Origin: Comamonas composti DSM 21721
GTDB lineage: Bacteria > Pseudomonadota > Gammaproteobacteria > Burkholderiales > Burkholderiaceae_C
Assembly (NCBI RefSeq): GCF_000429845.1
Contig: NZ_AUCQ01000007.1
Coordinates: 224,213 to 288,212, forward strand
Length of the DNA stretch: 64,000 bases
Reading direction: 5' to 3'
Shown here: piece after piece, positions 1 to 7,715 of the stretch
How the letters are laid out: every line of letters begins with the position of its first letter
How positions within the stretch are numbered: the first letter of the stretch is position 1
Notes under the pieces: generated by a model
Database searches by the model: none
The model's input: only the letters and a program-made list of their open reading frames with translations
Told to the model about the DNA's origin: nothing
Position numbers and translations under genes: made by a program

Positions 1-629
1 ACGCACTGGCCGAGCTGGCCCAGCAGTTCAGCGCGGGCGAGGCAAGACTCACGCACGAGCAGAACCTGCTGCTGCCCTGGGTGTTCGAAAGCGACCTGCC
101 GGCCCTGTACGAAGCCGCACGCGCCCTGGGCCTGGCCCAGCCCAACATCGGCCTGCTCACGGACATGATTGCCTGCCCCGGCGGCGATTACTGCGCGCTG
201 GCGAATGCGCGCTCACTGCCGATTGCAGCCGCCATCACCGAGCGCTACCAGGACCTGGACGAGGTCGCCGACCTCGGCCCCATCGATCTGCACATGAGCG
301 GCTGCATCAACTCCTGCGGCCACCACCACAGCGGCCACATCGGCATTCTGGGCGTGGACAAGGACGGCAAGGAGTGGTACCAGGTCACGCTGGGCGGCTC
401 GGACGGCTCGGCCCTGTCGGGCCCGGCCCTGGCCGGCAAGGCCGTGGGGCCGGCCTTCTCCGCCGCTGAAGTACCCGACGTGATCGAGGCCGTGCTCGCC
501 ACCTTCCGCGAGCTGCGCCAGCCCGGCGAATTCTTCATCGACGCACTGCGCCGCCTGGGCCACGACCCCTTCAAGAGCGCAGCCAATGCCGCGCGCCAGC
601 CCAAGGCCGAAGAGGCGCTGGCCGAGTAA
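1..629 (+). CDS. cysI: Sulfite/nitrite reductase hemoprotein (CysI), C-terminal part
   Basis: This is the 3' end of a siroheme- and [4Fe-4S]-containing assimilatory sulfite reductase, which carries out the six-electron reduction of sulfite to sulfide in the cytoplasm. The frame is open from the window edge (first full codon at base 3) to a TAA at 627-629, so the start is outside. The cluster/siroheme ligands are visible: a C-x5-C in 'ACPGGDYC' (codons near 174 and 192) and a C-x3-C in 'SGCINSCGHH' (codons near 303 and 315), the order expected for this family. It lies 17 bases before a DUF934 gene and is followed by cysH, cysD and cysN, which settles sulfite rather than nitrite as the likely substrate. 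No CysJ flavoprotein subunit is nearby. Confidence 0.9.
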   Translation, partial: ALAELAQQFSAGEARLTHEQNLLLPWVFESDLPALYEAARALGLAQPNIGLLTDMIACPGGDYCALANARSLPIAAAITERYQDLDEVADLGPIDLHMSGCINSCGHHHSGHIGILGVDKDGKEWYQVTLGGSDGSALSGPALAGKAVGPAFSAAEVPDVIEAVLATFRELRQPGEFFIDALRRLGHDPFKSAANAARQPKAEEALAE

Positions 630-646
630 GCACAAGGACTTCCACC

Positions 647-1072
647 ATGAACATCATTGCCGCCAACGCCCTTGCCGAAAGCGATGCGGGCGTGAAGACG
701 CTCAAGATCGCCAACGATGCGGATCTTGCCGAGATCGCCACGCCCGAGGCCTTGCAAGGCCTCACGCGCATCGAGCTGGAGTTTCCCAAGTTCACCGACG
801 GCCGCGCCTTCAGCCAGGCCGTGCTGCTGCGCCGCCGCCATGGCTTTGCGGGCGATATCCGCGCCACGGGCGATGTGCTCATAGACCAGCTCGTGCAGAT
901 GCAGCGCAGCGGCTTCAGCAGCGCCGTACTCGCCCCGGGGCTGGACGCGGATGCGGCCCGGCAGCAGTTGCAGCGCTTTGGCAGCTTCTATCAGGGCGAC
1001 GCTCTGGAGCCGCGCCCGCTGTTTGCACGCCAGGCCGGCACCGCCACCACGCCCGCGCAGGAGGCCGCATGA
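647..1072 (+). CDS. DUF934 family protein of the sulfite reduction operon
   Basis: A 141-residue soluble protein of the DUF934 family, which is found almost only next to cysI/cysH in proteobacteria and is usually annotated as an oxidoreductase. Its biochemical role is not established; an accessory role in sulfite reduction is inferred from context. The central part (residues about 40-125) has the family's usual core with 'FPKFTDGRAFSQA' and 'GDVLIDQL'. There are no cysteines, signal peptide or membrane segment. The ATG follows an AAGGA-type ribosome site at about 632-637. Its stop codon overlaps the cysH start (ATGA at 1069-1072), so translation is probably coupled. Confidence 0.9.
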   Translation: MNIIAANALAESDAGVKTLKIANDADLAEIATPEALQGLTRIELEFPKFTDGRAFSQAVLLRRRHGFAGDIRATGDVLIDQLVQMQRSGFSSAVLAPGLDADAARQQLQRFGSFYQGDALEPRPLFARQAGTATTPAQEAA

Positions 1073-1704
1073 GCCAGCTCGCCCCTGCTCTGGATCTGGA
1101 GCGCATCAACGCCAAACTCGGCCACGACGCAGCCGCCCTCGTGCAATGGGCTCTGGGCCTGGGCCAGACGTCCATAGTCACCACCAACTTCCGCCCCTTC
1201 GAGGCCGTGATCCTGCACCTGGTCACCCGGGTGCGGCCCGATGTGCCCGTGGTCTGGATGGACAACGGCTACAACACCGAGGCCACCTACCGCTTTGCCG
1301 ACCAGGTGAGCCGCCAGCTGGGCCTGAACCTGCTCACCTACCTGCCGCTGCGCTCGCGCGCCCACCGCGAGGCCGTGGACGGACCCACGCCGGCCCTGGA
1401 CGATCCCCGCCATGCGGCCTTCACCGAGGAGGTCAAGCTCGAGCCCTTTGCGCGTGCGCTGCGCGAGACCGCGCCCCGTGTCTGGTTCACGGCTCTGCGC
1501 GCCAGCGACAGCGCCGTGCGCGCGCAAATGCAGCCCGTGAGCGTCAATCCCGACGGGCTGATCAAGGTCGCGCCGCTGCTGCACTGGTCGTCCAAGGACC
1601 TGCACGAATACTGCGCAAAGCACGGCCTGCCCAACAACTTCGACTATGTGGACCCGACCAAGGGCGAGGAGCAGCGCGAATGCGGGCTGCATATCGTGCA
1701 TTGA
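1069..1704 (+). CDS. cysH: Phosphoadenylyl/adenylyl-sulfate reductase
   Basis: CysH reduces activated sulfate (PAPS or APS) to sulfite using thioredoxin. The 211-residue protein has the ATP-pyrophosphatase-like fold region (residues about 35-180, 'SIVTTNF' and 'WMDNGYNTEATY') and ends in the catalytic 'ECGLHIVH' tail carrying the nucleophilic cysteine. I start it at the ATG that overlaps the DUF934 stop by four bases. The open frame extends further upstream, but that part overlaps DUF934 and shows no family similarity. Apart from the catalytic Cys there is only one other cysteine ('EYCAKHG'), so the paired CC and CxxC motifs that bind [4Fe-4S] in bacterial APS reductases are missing. That points to PAPS or to a cluster-free APS reductase, but no APS kinase gene lies in the window. 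Confidence 0.92.
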   Translation: MSQLAPALDLERINAKLGHDAAALVQWALGLGQTSIVTTNFRPFEAVILHLVTRVRPDVPVVWMDNGYNTEATYRFADQVSRQLGLNLLTYLPLRSRAHREAVDGPTPALDDPRHAAFTEEVKLEPFARALRETAPRVWFTALRASDSAVRAQMQPVSVNPDGLIKVAPLLHWSSKDLHEYCAKHGLPNNFDYVDPTKGEEQRECGLHIVH

Positions 1705-1710
1705 GATGCT

Positions 1711-1745
1711 CCCCCTGAGCGGCTGCGCCGCGGGGCGGCTCTTGC
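1711..1745. repeat. Intergenic repeat A, copy 1 (35 bases)
   Basis: A 35-base GC-rich element beginning CCCCCTGAGCGGCTGCGCCG starts seven bases after the cysH stop. It matches the copy at 2798-2832 at 33 of 35 positions and contains the self-complementary core GCGGCTGCGCCGC. Similar sequences are, to my knowledge, scattered between genes in Comamonadaceae. Its function is unknown. Confidence 0.75.
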
Positions 1746-1803
1746 CCGGCGTCCCAGGGTGGGCCGTGCCAGTTTCTGGCGCCGCGCATGAAGACATCAA
1801 AAA

Positions 1804-1851
1804 ATATAGCAGCCAGCGCAGTCCCTATAAGCGCTACAAACGATTTGAATG
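1804..1851. repeat. Intergenic repeat B, copy 1
   Basis: A 48-base AT-richer element containing 'ATAGCAGCCAGCGCA' and 'AAGCGCTACAAACGATTT'. It aligns without gaps over its whole length to 2897-2944, with roughly ten mismatches. It lies just before cysD, and the GGAATAA serving as cysD's ribosome site begins at its 3' edge. Confidence 0.7.
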
Positions 1852-1860
1852 GAATAAGCC

Positions 1861-2793
1861 ATGAACGCCCGTGTTGACAACTCCGTGCTCGGTCATTTGA
1901 GCAACCGCCATCTGGATGCTCTGGAAGAGGAAACCATTTTTGTGCTGCGCGAAGTCGCGGCCACCTTCGAGCGCCCGGCGCTGCTGTTCTCGGGTGGCAA
2001 GGATTCGCTGGTCATGCTGCGCTGCGCCGAGAAAGCCTTTGGCGCGGGCCGCCTGCCCTATCCGCTGCTCATGATCGATACCGGCCACAATTTTCCCGAG
2101 GTCACGGAGTTTCGCGACCGGCGTGCCAAAGAGCTGGGGGCCGAGCTCATCGTGCGCAGCGTGGAGGACTCCATGGCACGCGGCACGGTGCGCCTGGCCC
2201 ATGCGGGCGAATCGCGCAATGCCCACCAGTCGGTCACCCTGCTCGAAGCCATAGAGGAATTCCGCTTCGACGCACTCATCGGCGGTGCACGCCGCGATGA
2301 GGAAAAGGCGCGCGCCAAGGAGCGCATCTTCAGCCACCGCGACAGCTTCGGCCAGTGGCAGCCCAAGGCCCAGCGGCCCGAGCTGTGGACGCTGTTCAAC
2401 ACGCGGCTCGCGCCCGGCGAGCATTTCCGCGTGTTCCCCATCAGCAACTGGACCGAGCTCGACGTCTGGCAATACATTGCGCGCGAATCCATCGACCTGC
2501 CCAGCATCTACTACACGCACCAGCGCGAGGTCGTGGAGCGCCGCGGCCTGCTCGTGCCCGTGACCGAGCTCACACCGCCACGCGAGGGCGAGAGCGTCGT
2601 CAGGCGCGACGTGCGCTTTCGCACCGTGGGCGACATCACCTGCACCTGCCCCGTGGAGAGCACGGCCGCCACGGCCGCCGACATCGTGCTCGAAACCCTG
2701 GGCGCCGAGGTCAGCGAGCGCGGCGCCACACGCATGGACGACAAGACCAGCGATGCCTCCATGGAAAAGCGCAAAAAGGATGGGTATTTCTAA
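1861..2793 (+). CDS. cysD: Sulfate adenylyltransferase subunit 2
   Basis: This is the catalytic ATP sulfurylase subunit, which with the GTPase CysN makes adenylyl sulfate (APS) from sulfate and ATP. The 310-residue length is normal for the family. The PP-loop 'SGGKDS' is at residues 44-49, followed by 'MIDTGHNFPEV' and 'GGARRDEEKARAKER', and the C-terminus carries the usual 'MEKRKKDGYF'. The start ATG sits directly after repeat B with GGAA as a modest ribosome site. It is co-directional with cysH (156-base gap, filled by repeats A and B) and cysN (84-base gap, again with repeat A), so the operon is probably continuous. Confidence 0.96.
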   Translation: MNARVDNSVLGHLSNRHLDALEEETIFVLREVAATFERPALLFSGGKDSLVMLRCAEKAFGAGRLPYPLLMIDTGHNFPEVTEFRDRRAKELGAELIVRSVEDSMARGTVRLAHAGESRNAHQSVTLLEAIEEFRFDALIGGARRDEEKARAKERIFSHRDSFGQWQPKAQRPELWTLFNTRLAPGEHFRVFPISNWTELDVWQYIARESIDLPSIYYTHQREVVERRGLLVPVTELTPPREGESVVRRDVRFRTVGDITCTCPVESTAATAADIVLETLGAEVSERGATRMDDKTSDASMEKRKKDGYF

Positions 2794-2797
2794 AACG

Positions 2798-2832
2798 CCC
2801 CCTGCGCGGCTGCGCCGCGGGACGGCTCTTGC
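2798..2832. repeat. Intergenic repeat A, copy 2
   Basis: Second copy of the 35-base GC-rich element, differing from the copy at 1711-1745 at two positions (A to C and G to A). It begins five bases after the cysD stop, almost the same placement as copy 1 relative to the cysH stop. Confidence 0.75.
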
Positions 2833-2877
2833 GCTACGGCCCTGACCTGGGTCGAGCCTGATCGTAGAAAGAATTCG

Positions 2878-4254
2878 ATGACCGAAACTATTACTTCCAT
2901 AGCTGCCAGCACAATACCAACAAGCGCTACAACCGATTTTTATGCAGATAACAGCTCGGCACTGCGCTTTATCACCTGCGGCTCGGTGGACGATGGCAAG
3001 AGCACGCTCATCGGCCGGCTGCTGGTGGACACGCGCACCGTGCTGCAGGACCAGCTCGCCGGCGTGACCAAGACCAGCGGCGCAGGCGACACCGTGGACC
3101 TGGCCCAGCTCACCGACGGACTCTCGGCCGAGCGCGAGCAAGGCATCACCATCGACGTGGCCTACCGCTACTTCGCCACCGAGACGCGCAAGTTCATCAT
3201 CGGCGACGCGCCCGGCCACGAGCAGTACACGCGCAATATGGTCACGGCCGCGAGCAGCGCCGATGCGGCCGTCATCCTCGTCGATGCCACCAAGCTGGAC
3301 TGGAAAAACCCCGAACTGCAACTGCTGCCCCAGACGCGCCGCCACAGCCTTCTCGCGCACCTGCTGCGCGTGCACTCCCTGGTGTTTGCGGTCAACAAGC
3401 TCGATGCCGTGGCCGATCCTGCGCTCGCCTTTGCCCATATCCAGACGGCGCTGCAGCGCTTCACCGCCCAGGCAGGCATCCAGGCTGCGGCCACGGTGCC
3501 GGTTTCGGCGCTCCAGGGCTACAACGTGGTCCATGCCGAGTCCGGCTGGGCCGGCTACGCGGGCCCGAGCCTTCTGCAGTTGCTCGAACGCCTGCCCAAC
3601 ACCCCGGCCGACAGGCATCTGGCCCTGGCCTTTCCCGTGCAATGGGTGGAGAAGTTCTCTTCCTCGGCCGACACCAGCCAGGGCCGGCGCGTGTTCTGGG
3701 GCCGCGTGGCTGCAGGCCAGGCCCGCCCGGGCGCAGCCGTGCAAATCCTGCCCAGCGGGCGGCTTGCCGTCGTCTCCCAGGTGCTCGACCATGCACGCGT
3801 GGCACGCGATGTGGGCGCAGGTCTTTCCGCAGGCCTGGTGCTCGACCATGAGGTCGATGTCTCGCGCGGCGACTGGATCGTGGCCGCCCCCGAAGTCCAG
3901 CCCGGCGCCAGCGAGTTCGATGCTCCCCAGAGCGTCTGGCCCAGGCAGCACGGAATCGTGGCCACCGTGGCCTGGATGGATGAGGAGCCCCTGGTGCCGG
4001 GTCGCATCTACTGGGCCCTGCACGGCCACCGCTGGATCAAGGCCAAGGTCAAGCACGTGGCCCACAACCTCAACATCAACACGCTGGAGCGCGAGCCAGC
4101 CAGCCAGTTGCAGGCCAATGCCATTGGCCGCGTGGAGCTGGTGCTGCAGGAGAGCATTCCGGCTGCGGCCTTCACCGAGTCACGCCAGTTGGGGGCCCTG
4201 ATCCTCGTGGACACGGCCAGCCATGCAACCGCCGGTGCAGCCCTGCTGGAGTGA
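2878..4254 (+). CDS. cysN: Sulfate adenylyltransferase subunit 1 (GTPase)
   Basis: CysN is the elongation-factor-like GTPase that drives APS synthesis by CysD. The 458-residue protein has G1 'GSVDDGKS' at residues 35-42, G3 'DAPGHEQ', G4 'NKLD' and two C-terminal beta-barrel domains. It ends without a CysC (APS kinase) domain, unlike CysNC fusions. The ATG at 2878 has AGAAAGAA upstream and is the only reasonable start before the G1 loop. Residues 7-23 are encoded by repeat B copy 2, so the N-terminus before 'LRFITCGSV' is not conserved family sequence. The gene closes the sulfate activation part of the operon. Confidence 0.96.
   Translation: MTETITSIAASTIPTSATTDFYADNSSALRFITCGSVDDGKSTLIGRLLVDTRTVLQDQLAGVTKTSGAGDTVDLAQLTDGLSAEREQGITIDVAYRYFATETRKFIIGDAPGHEQYTRNMVTAASSADAAVILVDATKLDWKNPELQLLPQTRRHSLLAHLLRVHSLVFAVNKLDAVADPALAFAHIQTALQRFTAQAGIQAAATVPVSALQGYNVVHAESGWAGYAGPSLLQLLERLPNTPADRHLALAFPVQWVEKFSSSADTSQGRRVFWGRVAAGQARPGAAVQILPSGRLAVVSQVLDHARVARDVGAGLSAGLVLDHEVDVSRGDWIVAAPEVQPGASEFDAPQSVWPRQHGIVATVAWMDEEPLVPGRIYWALHGHRWIKAKVKHVAHNLNINTLEREPASQLQANAIGRVELVLQESIPAAAFTESRQLGALILVDTASHATAGAALLE
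2897..2944. repeat. Intergenic repeat B, copy 2, inside the cysN 5' end
   Basis: A 48-base copy of repeat B ('ATAGCTGCCAGCACA', 'AAGCGCTACAACCGATTTT') that lies within codons 7-23 of cysN in an open frame. It follows repeat A copy 2 in the same order and orientation as the pair upstream of cysD. Confidence 0.7.
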
Positions 4255-4418
4255 GCACAGCAGACCCTGGTCCGCACAGGGAAGCTGGCAAGACTTTGAC
4301 CCAAGGCCCATAAACTGCACATTGCCATGCAGGAATGCCGCAGCCCCGGGCTCTGGGCCATGAAAAATCCTAGAATCCCGGCTGCAACCGAGATTCACCT
4401 CCTACAAGAACACAGCTC

Positions 4419-4748
4419 ATGACTCACGTCGTCACCGAAAACTGCATCAAATGCAAATACACAGATTGCGTTGATGTCTGCCCCGTGGACTGCTTCCGCG
4501 AAGGCCCCAACTTCCTGGTCATCGATCCTGACGAGTGCATCGACTGCGCCGTCTGCATTCCCGAGTGCCCCGCAAACGCCATCTTTGCCGAGGAAGATGT
4601 GCCTGCAGATCAGCTGGCCTTCATCAAGCTCAATGCCGAGCTGACCGTGGCCAAGGGCTGGAAGAGCATCACCAAGCGCAAGGCTTCGCTGCCCGACGCC
4701 GACGACTGGAACGGCAAACCCGGCAAGCTCGACCTGCTCGAGCGTTGA
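4419..4748 (+). CDS. fdxA: Seven-iron ferredoxin (FdxA type)
   Basis: A small cytoplasmic electron carrier of 109 residues. Nine cysteines are at 9, 12, 17, 21, 25, 40, 43, 46 and 50. Cys9, 17 and 50 fit the [3Fe-4S] site and Cys21, 40, 43 and 46 the [4Fe-4S] site, matching the pattern of Azotobacter ferredoxin I shifted by one residue. The C-terminal extension with '[13 protein letters not shown]' is typical of proteobacterial FdxA. A TAGAAT at 4371-4376 could be its -10 box, so it may have its own promoter apart from the cys genes. It is followed after 20 bases by a flavoprotein that could be its reductase. Confidence 0.95.
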   Translation: MTHVVTENCIKCKYTDCVDVCPVDCFREGPNFLVIDPDECIDCAVCIPECPANAIFAEEDVPADQLAFIKLNAELTVAKGWKSITKRKASLPDADDWNGKPGKLDLLER

Positions 4749-4768
4749 GCCAAGCCGCTGCCCCCGCC

Positions 4769-5824
4769 ATGTCGCAAGCGCCTGCCGCCCCAGCACCTGT
4801 GATGGAAACCGATGCGCTGGTCATAGGAGCCGGCCCCGTAGGCCTGTTCCAGGTATTTCAGCTCGGCCTGCAGGGCATGCGCAGCCATGTGGTCGATGCC
4901 CTGCCCCAGGCAGGCGGACAGTGCGTGCAGCTTTATGGCGACAAGCCGATCTACGACATCCCCGGCATTCCCGTGTGCACGGGCCGCGAGCTCGTGCAGC
5001 GGCTGCAGCAGCAGATTGCGTATCTGGGCAGCGAATGGCATCTGGGCCAGCAGGTGGCCACGCTCTCGCGCCTTGAGGACGGCCGCTGGCTCGCGCAAAC
5101 CACGGCCGGAACACGCCTGTCTGCGCGCTGCGTCTTCATTGCCGCAGGCGTGGGAGCCTTTGTACCCAAGGCGCTCAAGATTCCGGGCGTGACCGATCTG
5201 GCCCCGGGCCAGCTTCATTACCACCCGGGCAGTCTTGAAATGCTCAAAGACCAAAGCGTCGTGGTGCTTGGCGGCGATGAGGATGCAGTGACCACAGCTC
5301 TGGCCTGCGCCGAACACGGCTCGGCCACCTATCTGATGCACCGGCGCGATGCATTCCAGGCCAGCGAGCCCTTGCTGCAAAAGCTGGCCGACCTGCGCGC
5401 CAGCGGCGCCGTCCAGGCTCTCATAGGCCAGCCCACCGAACTGCACAGTGCCACAGGGCAGCTCACAGCCCTGCAATGGATGGATGGAGAAGGCCAGGAG
5501 CATCGCCTGCCCGTGCAGCAAATCCTGGCCTGCCTGGGCATCTCTCCACGCTTGGGTCCCGTGGCCGACTGGGGCCTGGCCATGGAACGCAAGCAGCTTT
5601 GCGTGAGCCCCGCGACCCAGGCCACGGACGCGCCCGGCATTTATGCCGCCGGCGATGTGGTCGCCTATCCAGGCAAGCTCAAGCTCATCGCCTGCGGCTT
5701 TCACGAAGCCACCATGGCGGCCTATGCCGCAGCCGAGTACCTCCAGGGCCAGAAGCCTCTGGTGCAGTACACGACCACCAGCGCCAGACTGCATGCCATC
5801 TTGGGCGTACAGCCTGACAGGTAA
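4769..5824 (+). CDS. FAD/NAD(P)-dependent oxidoreductase, ferredoxin-NADP reductase of the thioredoxin-reductase-like class
   Basis: A 351-residue flavoprotein with the FAD-binding 'GAGPVG' at residues 20-25, '[18 protein letters not shown]' after it, a second Rossmann motif '[11 protein letters not shown]' for the pyridine nucleotide, and a C-terminal 'YAAGDVV' FAD motif. The layout matches type-2 ferredoxin-NADP reductases, and the CxxC of thioredoxin reductases is absent. The nucleotide motif deviates from the common GGGDSA. The ATG at 4769 was chosen because the family similarity begins there. Adjacency to fdxA suggests the two form an electron transfer pair. The exact substrate is inferred from context. 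Confidence 0.85.
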   Translation: MSQAPAAPAPVMETDALVIGAGPVGLFQVFQLGLQGMRSHVVDALPQAGGQCVQLYGDKPIYDIPGIPVCTGRELVQRLQQQIAYLGSEWHLGQQVATLSRLEDGRWLAQTTAGTRLSARCVFIAAGVGAFVPKALKIPGVTDLAPGQLHYHPGSLEMLKDQSVVVLGGDEDAVTTALACAEHGSATYLMHRRDAFQASEPLLQKLADLRASGAVQALIGQPTELHSATGQLTALQWMDGEGQEHRLPVQQILACLGISPRLGPVADWGLAMERKQLCVSPATQATDAPGIYAAGDVVAYPGKLKLIACGFHEATMAAYAAAEYLQGQKPLVQYTTTSARLHAILGVQPDR

Positions 5825-5835
5825 GTCCTGGCCCT

Positions 5836-7206
5836 CTACCCCTTGACCACCTGATTGCGCCCGTTGCGCTTGGCCTCGTAAAGCGCGGCATCCGCACGGC
5901 GCAGCGTGTGCTGGTAGTCGGGGTGGCCGTCGTGCAGGGCCAGGCCTATGCTGACCGTCACGTGGATCTTCCTGCCCGAAGGCAGCTGAAAGGGCTCACT
6001 TTGTACCTGGTCATGCACGCGCCTGGCCATGACCATGGCCTTGTCCTGCTGCACATCGACCAGCAGCATCAGAAACTCCTCGCCGCCTAGCCTGAAGACA
6101 TAGTCGCCGCCTCGGCATGCATGGCTGAGGCCGACGGCAAGCTGCTGCAGCACGGCGTCCCCCGCCTCATGGCCGTACTCGTCGTTGATGCGCTTGAAGT
6201 GATCCACATCGATGGCCAGCAAGGCAAAGCTGCTGCGCTTTTCGCGGCAGTAGGCCACTTCCTTGTTCAAAATCACGGGCAGGAATTTGCGGTTGAGCAG
6301 ATTCGTCAGCACATCCCGCCCCGCATCCGCATCGCGGCTTTGCTCGAACAGGCCGTCGAGCAGCATGGCCAGGGTGCGCGTGCGCTCACGCAGATCGCGC
6401 AGGCCGTCCAGGCGCTCGCCAGCCTCCTTTGCCAGGCCCAGACGCGGCAGCAGTTGCTTGTCCACGCCATCCATGATCTCCAGGATTTGCTGGCTCTCGG
6501 GTGCGCCGGCAAACGCATGCGCACCCTTGTGACGAAACCACAGACCGAACTCCGAGCTGGACAAGGTTCCCAACGGATGCCCCTGGGAGCCCGAGGCCTG
6601 ATCGAACAGCAGCTGATTCTCCCAGTCCAGCAGGGCCGCGCGCTGACGCTCGCGCTCGGCGCCTACGCTATAGGTCGCGGCATGCAGCCGGTAAGCCTCC
6701 TGGGCCTTGGAGCTGCTGTCGTGTGAACGGTGATAGGCTTGGCCCATGATTTCCATGCAGAAGTCCACCACGCAGAAAGCCCAGTACATGGCCTGCAGAC
6801 GCTCGCCCTCATTCAGCAAGGCCTGCGCCCTGAGCAAGGCGGCAAGGCCCTGCTTGAGGCTGCGCACGCCGCGCAGCACCAGGAACATGGGCACATCAAG
6901 ACGCGCATGCACCTGGCCCACATGGATCTGCTGGTTCACGACCTTCTCCAGCCCCGCCTGGTCATGAATCGAAAGCACGGAAGCCACCCAGTTCGTCATG
7001 GACTGGTGCAGGCGGGTGCGCACCTGCTCGTGGTTGAGCAGCTTGGAGGCAGCCTCGTCCTCCAGCATGACGTCATAAAAGTGCGTCGCCAGTTGCGCCG
7101 CATGGTCTTGTCCAAGCGCCTGTACTCGTTTCAGATTGTCCGGGGATTCACTTTGCTGAAGGCGCCACCACTGGGCCGCCAACGCTTGGGGAGAGATGAA
7201 AGGCAT
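5836..7206 (-). CDS. Globin-coupled diguanylate cyclase (DosC-like)
   Basis: An oxygen-sensing enzyme that should make cyclic di-GMP from two GTP in response to a heme-bound gas. The 456-residue protein has an N-terminal sensor globin (residues about 10-160) with a probable proximal heme His100 in 'GQVHARLDVP' and distal Tyr44 in 'HFYDVML', close to His98/Tyr43 of E. coli DosC. A middle helical region (about 165-290) and a C-terminal GGDEF domain follow, with active site 'RLGGEEF' at 374-378 and inhibitory I-site 'RGGD' at 365-368, so it should be active and product-inhibited. The frame is open further upstream, but I start at the ATG at 7206 because the preceding 63 residues look non-coding. 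It converges on the reductase gene. Confidence 0.9.
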   Translation of the reverse strand: MPFISPQALAAQWWRLQQSESPDNLKRVQALGQDHAAQLATHFYDVMLEDEAASKLLNHEQVRTRLHQSMTNWVASVLSIHDQAGLEKVVNQQIHVGQVHARLDVPMFLVLRGVRSLKQGLAALLRAQALLNEGERLQAMYWAFCVVDFCMEIMGQAYHRSHDSSSKAQEAYRLHAATYSVGAERERQRAALLDWENQLLFDQASGSQGHPLGTLSSSEFGLWFRHKGAHAFAGAPESQQILEIMDGVDKQLLPRLGLAKEAGERLDGLRDLRERTRTLAMLLDGLFEQSRDADAGRDVLTNLLNRKFLPVILNKEVAYCREKRSSFALLAIDVDHFKRINDEYGHEAGDAVLQQLAVGLSHACRGGDYVFRLGGEEFLMLLVDVQQDKAMVMARRVHDQVQSEPFQLPSGRKIHVTVSIGLALHDGHPDYQHTLRRADAALYEAKRNGRNQVVKG

Positions 7207-7423
7207 AAGAGACAAGGGAGAGATCCGCGGCCCGGGAAAGAGACAATCCATGGAACGGGCTGTGCATGGCGCTGCGGATTCTGCCCCACGGGTAACAAAC
7301 GTGCCGACCCGGGGCATATGCCCTCCAAGCCATACAGGAGAATCCTGGCCTCCTCGAGCTTTAGTTCCCAGACGGCCCGCCGATAGGAAAAACAACGCCT
7401 TTCACTTTCTTCAAGCAAAGCCT

Positions 7424-7675
7424 ATGGAAACCGCCACTGAAGCCACAGCAACCGAAGCGCGCGGCGCAACCTTTCTCATGCCGCTGTTCAAGCCTGGCAT
7501 CGAGGTCACGCAAAACGGCCGCCGGGAAAAGATCAGCCACGTCATACTGAGGCGGCGCGAGCTCATGGTCTATCTGATAGGCCATGAGGACCCCGTCAAA
7601 CCCAACCAGCTGCTTCTGGCCCCAAGCCTGTTCACCACAGAGCGCCGGCCCGAGCAGTTGCACTGGTATCTGTAG
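7424..7675 (+). CDS. Hypothetical protein, 83 residues
   Basis: I do not recognise this gene. It starts at the ATG at 7424, where the sequence becomes protein-like. The first 14 residues are rich in Thr, Ala and Glu; the rest ('FKPGIEVTQNGRREKISHV', 'RRRELMVYLIGHEDPVKPN') looks like a small beta-rich soluble domain with many basic residues. There are no cysteines, signal peptide or membrane helix. It stands alone between a diguanylate cyclase gene (divergent) and psd (convergent). Codon use resembles its neighbours, which supports it being real. Confidence 0.65.
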   Translation: METATEATATEARGATFLMPLFKPGIEVTQNGRREKISHVILRRRELMVYLIGHEDPVKPNQLLLAPSLFTTERRPEQLHWYL

Positions 7676-7715
7676 CCGAGGGGCGTTGGCCCCCAGGCCG
7701 GAACCGATGGCCGTC

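Noticed and set aside
1834..4065. Long open frame (over 700 codons) on the strand opposite cysD and cysN
   Set aside because: It mirrors the codons of two certain genes. The predicted peptide is His/Gly/Ala-rich without known motifs, an effect of high GC in the third codon positions.
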